Positions 5,712 to 6,785 of a stretch of DNA of 6,785 nt are shown piece by piece. Origin of the DNA: a bacterium UBA7470 (GTDB lineage Bacteria; Pseudomonadota; Gammaproteobacteria; Burkholderiales; Burkholderiaceae_C); NCBI GenBank assembly GCA_002479815.1, contig DLPA01000134.1, positions 11,199-17,983 of the forward strand, written 5' to 3'. Under the pieces are notes generated by a model. That model was not told the origin of the DNA, ran no database searches, and saw only the letters and a program-made list of their open reading frames with translations. Every line of letters starts with the position of its first letter. Position 1 is the stretch's first letter. Made by a program: the position numbers and the translations under genes.

Positions 5712-6785
5712 ATGTCGTCTTCCGCATTCATTTGCCGTTTGAGCTTGGGATTGGGCTTGTTGCTTGGGGGCACGGCCTATGCAAGCAGCTTGTACATGAA
5801 CGTGGTGGGTGCGTCTGGGGTGAGCTTGAGCGCGGCCTACCCCGCTGCCTCGGATTGCACAGGGCCGTGTGGGGTGGCAGTGGGCGTGGAACTGCCCCTG
5901 AACCTGACCGCCACCACCGCCTTGACAGGGGCCGATCAAACCTATGTGGGATCGACATCGCGCGATGCGCCCGTCACCGTGACCGCCCCGTCTGCGGCTG
6001 GCAACCAAGTCTTCAGCCACTGGAACGGCTGTGATTCTTCTAGCGGCACGTATTTGAATACCTGCACCACCAGCACGGCATCGGCCTTCAAGCAAGTCAC
6101 CGCCATTTACACCAATACAGACAGCCGCATCGTCAACATCTCGACGCGGGCCTATGTGGGCACGGGCGAGAAAGTGGTCATCTTAGGCTTCATGATTTCA
6201 GGCGGCAGCAAGCAGGTGTTGATTCGTGGTTTGGGGCCGAGTTTGGAAACCAGCAGCATCTACGATTGCTTGAAAGACCCGCATCTGACCCTGTATCAAG
6301 GCAGCACGTCCCTACAAACCAGCGACGACTCGTCAATCATCAACGTGATTTCTCTGCGCCCCTACAACGCCACCGTCACGACAACGCTAGAAGCCGAAAT
6401 CACCACCACGCTGGCCCCCGGCGCGTACACCGCCATCTTGCAAGCCTCGCCCAAATCCAGCGCCAGCACCGCCTGCCCACAAAGCGGCGTGAACACAGGC
6501 ATAGGCTTGGTGAGTGTGGAGGACAAGGACAGCACCACCTCGCCCTCGCGCTTGGTCAACATCAGCACCCGCGCCTATGCCGATTTGGAAGGCTCTAGCC
6601 TGCAAGCGATTGCAGGCTTTGTGCTCTCGGGCACGGGGAAAAAGCGCGTGCTGGTCAAGGCCGCCGGCTCTACACTGGGCCAATACGGCATTGCCCAACC
6701 GCTTCAAGACCCGACGATGGGCTTTTTCAGCGGCAGTAACAAAACCTACGCGCTGGACAATTGGCGCTCAGACTCCAATTTCAAT
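5712..6785 (+). CDS. Exported repeat protein with InlB-B-like domain and NISTRAY tandem repeats, 3' end missing
   Basis: The frame from ATG 5712 is open for 358 codons to the window end. A Sec signal peptide is clear: Arg9, a Leu/Gly-rich core (10-20) and AYA cleavage after residue 24. Residues 26-133 resemble divergent InlB B-repeat/bacterial-repeat domains: paired cysteines in DCTGPCG (48-54), FSHWNGC (101-107) and the closing VTAIYT (129-134). Then come two tandem units beginning SRIVNISTRAY (138) and SRLVNISTRAY (279), a pitch of 141 residues. Inside the first unit are LGFMISGGSKQVLIRGLGPSL (a GF-G-K-LIRG-GP pattern), DPHLTLY and LAPGAYTAIL, typical of this repeat in secreted proteins of Verrucomicrobia-like bacteria and some betaproteobacteria. 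GAGG (5701-5704), 7 nt before the ATG, supports the start. A role in surface display or adhesion is an inference; no catalytic residues are seen. The C-terminus, where an anchor or sorting signal might lie, is outside. Confidence 0.88.
   Translation, partial: MSSSAFICRLSLGLGLLLGGTAYASSLYMNVVGASGVSLSAAYPAASDCTGPCGVAVGVELPLNLTATTALTGADQTYVGSTSRDAPVTVTAPSAAGNQVFSHWNGCDSSSGTYLNTCTTSTASAFKQVTAIYTNTDSRIVNISTRAYVGTGEKVVILGFMISGGSKQVLIRGLGPSLETSSIYDCLKDPHLTLYQGSTSLQTSDDSSIINVISLRPYNATVTTTLEAEITTTLAPGAYTAILQASPKSSASTACPQSGVNTGIGLVSVEDKDSTTSPSRLVNISTRAYADLEGSSLQAIAGFVLSGTGKKRVLVKAAGSTLGQYGIAQPLQDPTMGFFSGSNKTYALDNWRSDSNFN
6123..6785 (+). repeat. Two tandem protein-level repeats (NISTRAY units), second incomplete
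   Basis: Unit 1 spans 6123 to about 6545 and unit 2 begins at 6546. Shared landmarks in both are SR-VNISTRAY, a GF-SG turn, a K-VL-K/R strand and a DP-turn followed by an aromatic strand. The units are clearly diverged at DNA level, so this is an old duplication and not a recent tandem expansion. Unit 2 has ADLEGSS where unit 1 has the family's usual VGTGE. Confidence 0.8.

Overview
The window looks like chromosomal DNA from a betaproteobacterium, most likely of the order Burkholderiales and possibly Comamonadaceae-like. This rests on the GC-rich, G/C-ending codon use and on the style of the HrpA, YlqF and DusC proteins. It is an inference from recognising protein families by eye, not from a database search. 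I found no tRNA, rRNA, CRISPR array or transposase gene.

Left part (1-1075): the 5' end of hrpA (DEAH-box RNA helicase) runs leftwards off the edge. Between it and the rightward gene ylqF lies a 425-bp AT-rich intergenic region. About 260 bp of that region is one large imperfect inverted repeat (703-961). Each arm carries the same outward-pointing sigma-70-like promoter candidate, one aimed at hrpA and one at ylqF. This element is the most unusual structure in the window.

Centre (1076-3983): ylqF (circularly permuted ribosome-assembly GTPase with a long basic, repeat-bearing tail) overlaps dusC (tRNA-dihydrouridine synthase) by 4 bp, so the two form a translationally coupled pair concerned with ribosome and tRNA maturation. 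dusC carries an unusual insert of about 45 residues just before its C-terminal helical domain. Its stop codon overlaps that of a convergent gene for an exported, 2-Cys type glutathione peroxidase-like protein.

Right part (3984-6785): a 290-bp divergent intergenic region precedes a rightward lipoprotein of the alpha/beta-hydrolase fold with a complete Ser-Asp-His triad. After 109 bp comes an exported protein built from an InlB-B-like N-terminal domain and tandem repeats that start with an NISTRAY motif. It is cut off by the window end. These two look like cell-envelope genes; a shared function is not shown by the sequence.

I do not see a clearly new multi-gene system. The items most worth a second look are the inverted-repeat element with mirrored promoters, the insert in DusC, the YlqF tail and the NISTRAY-repeat protein.
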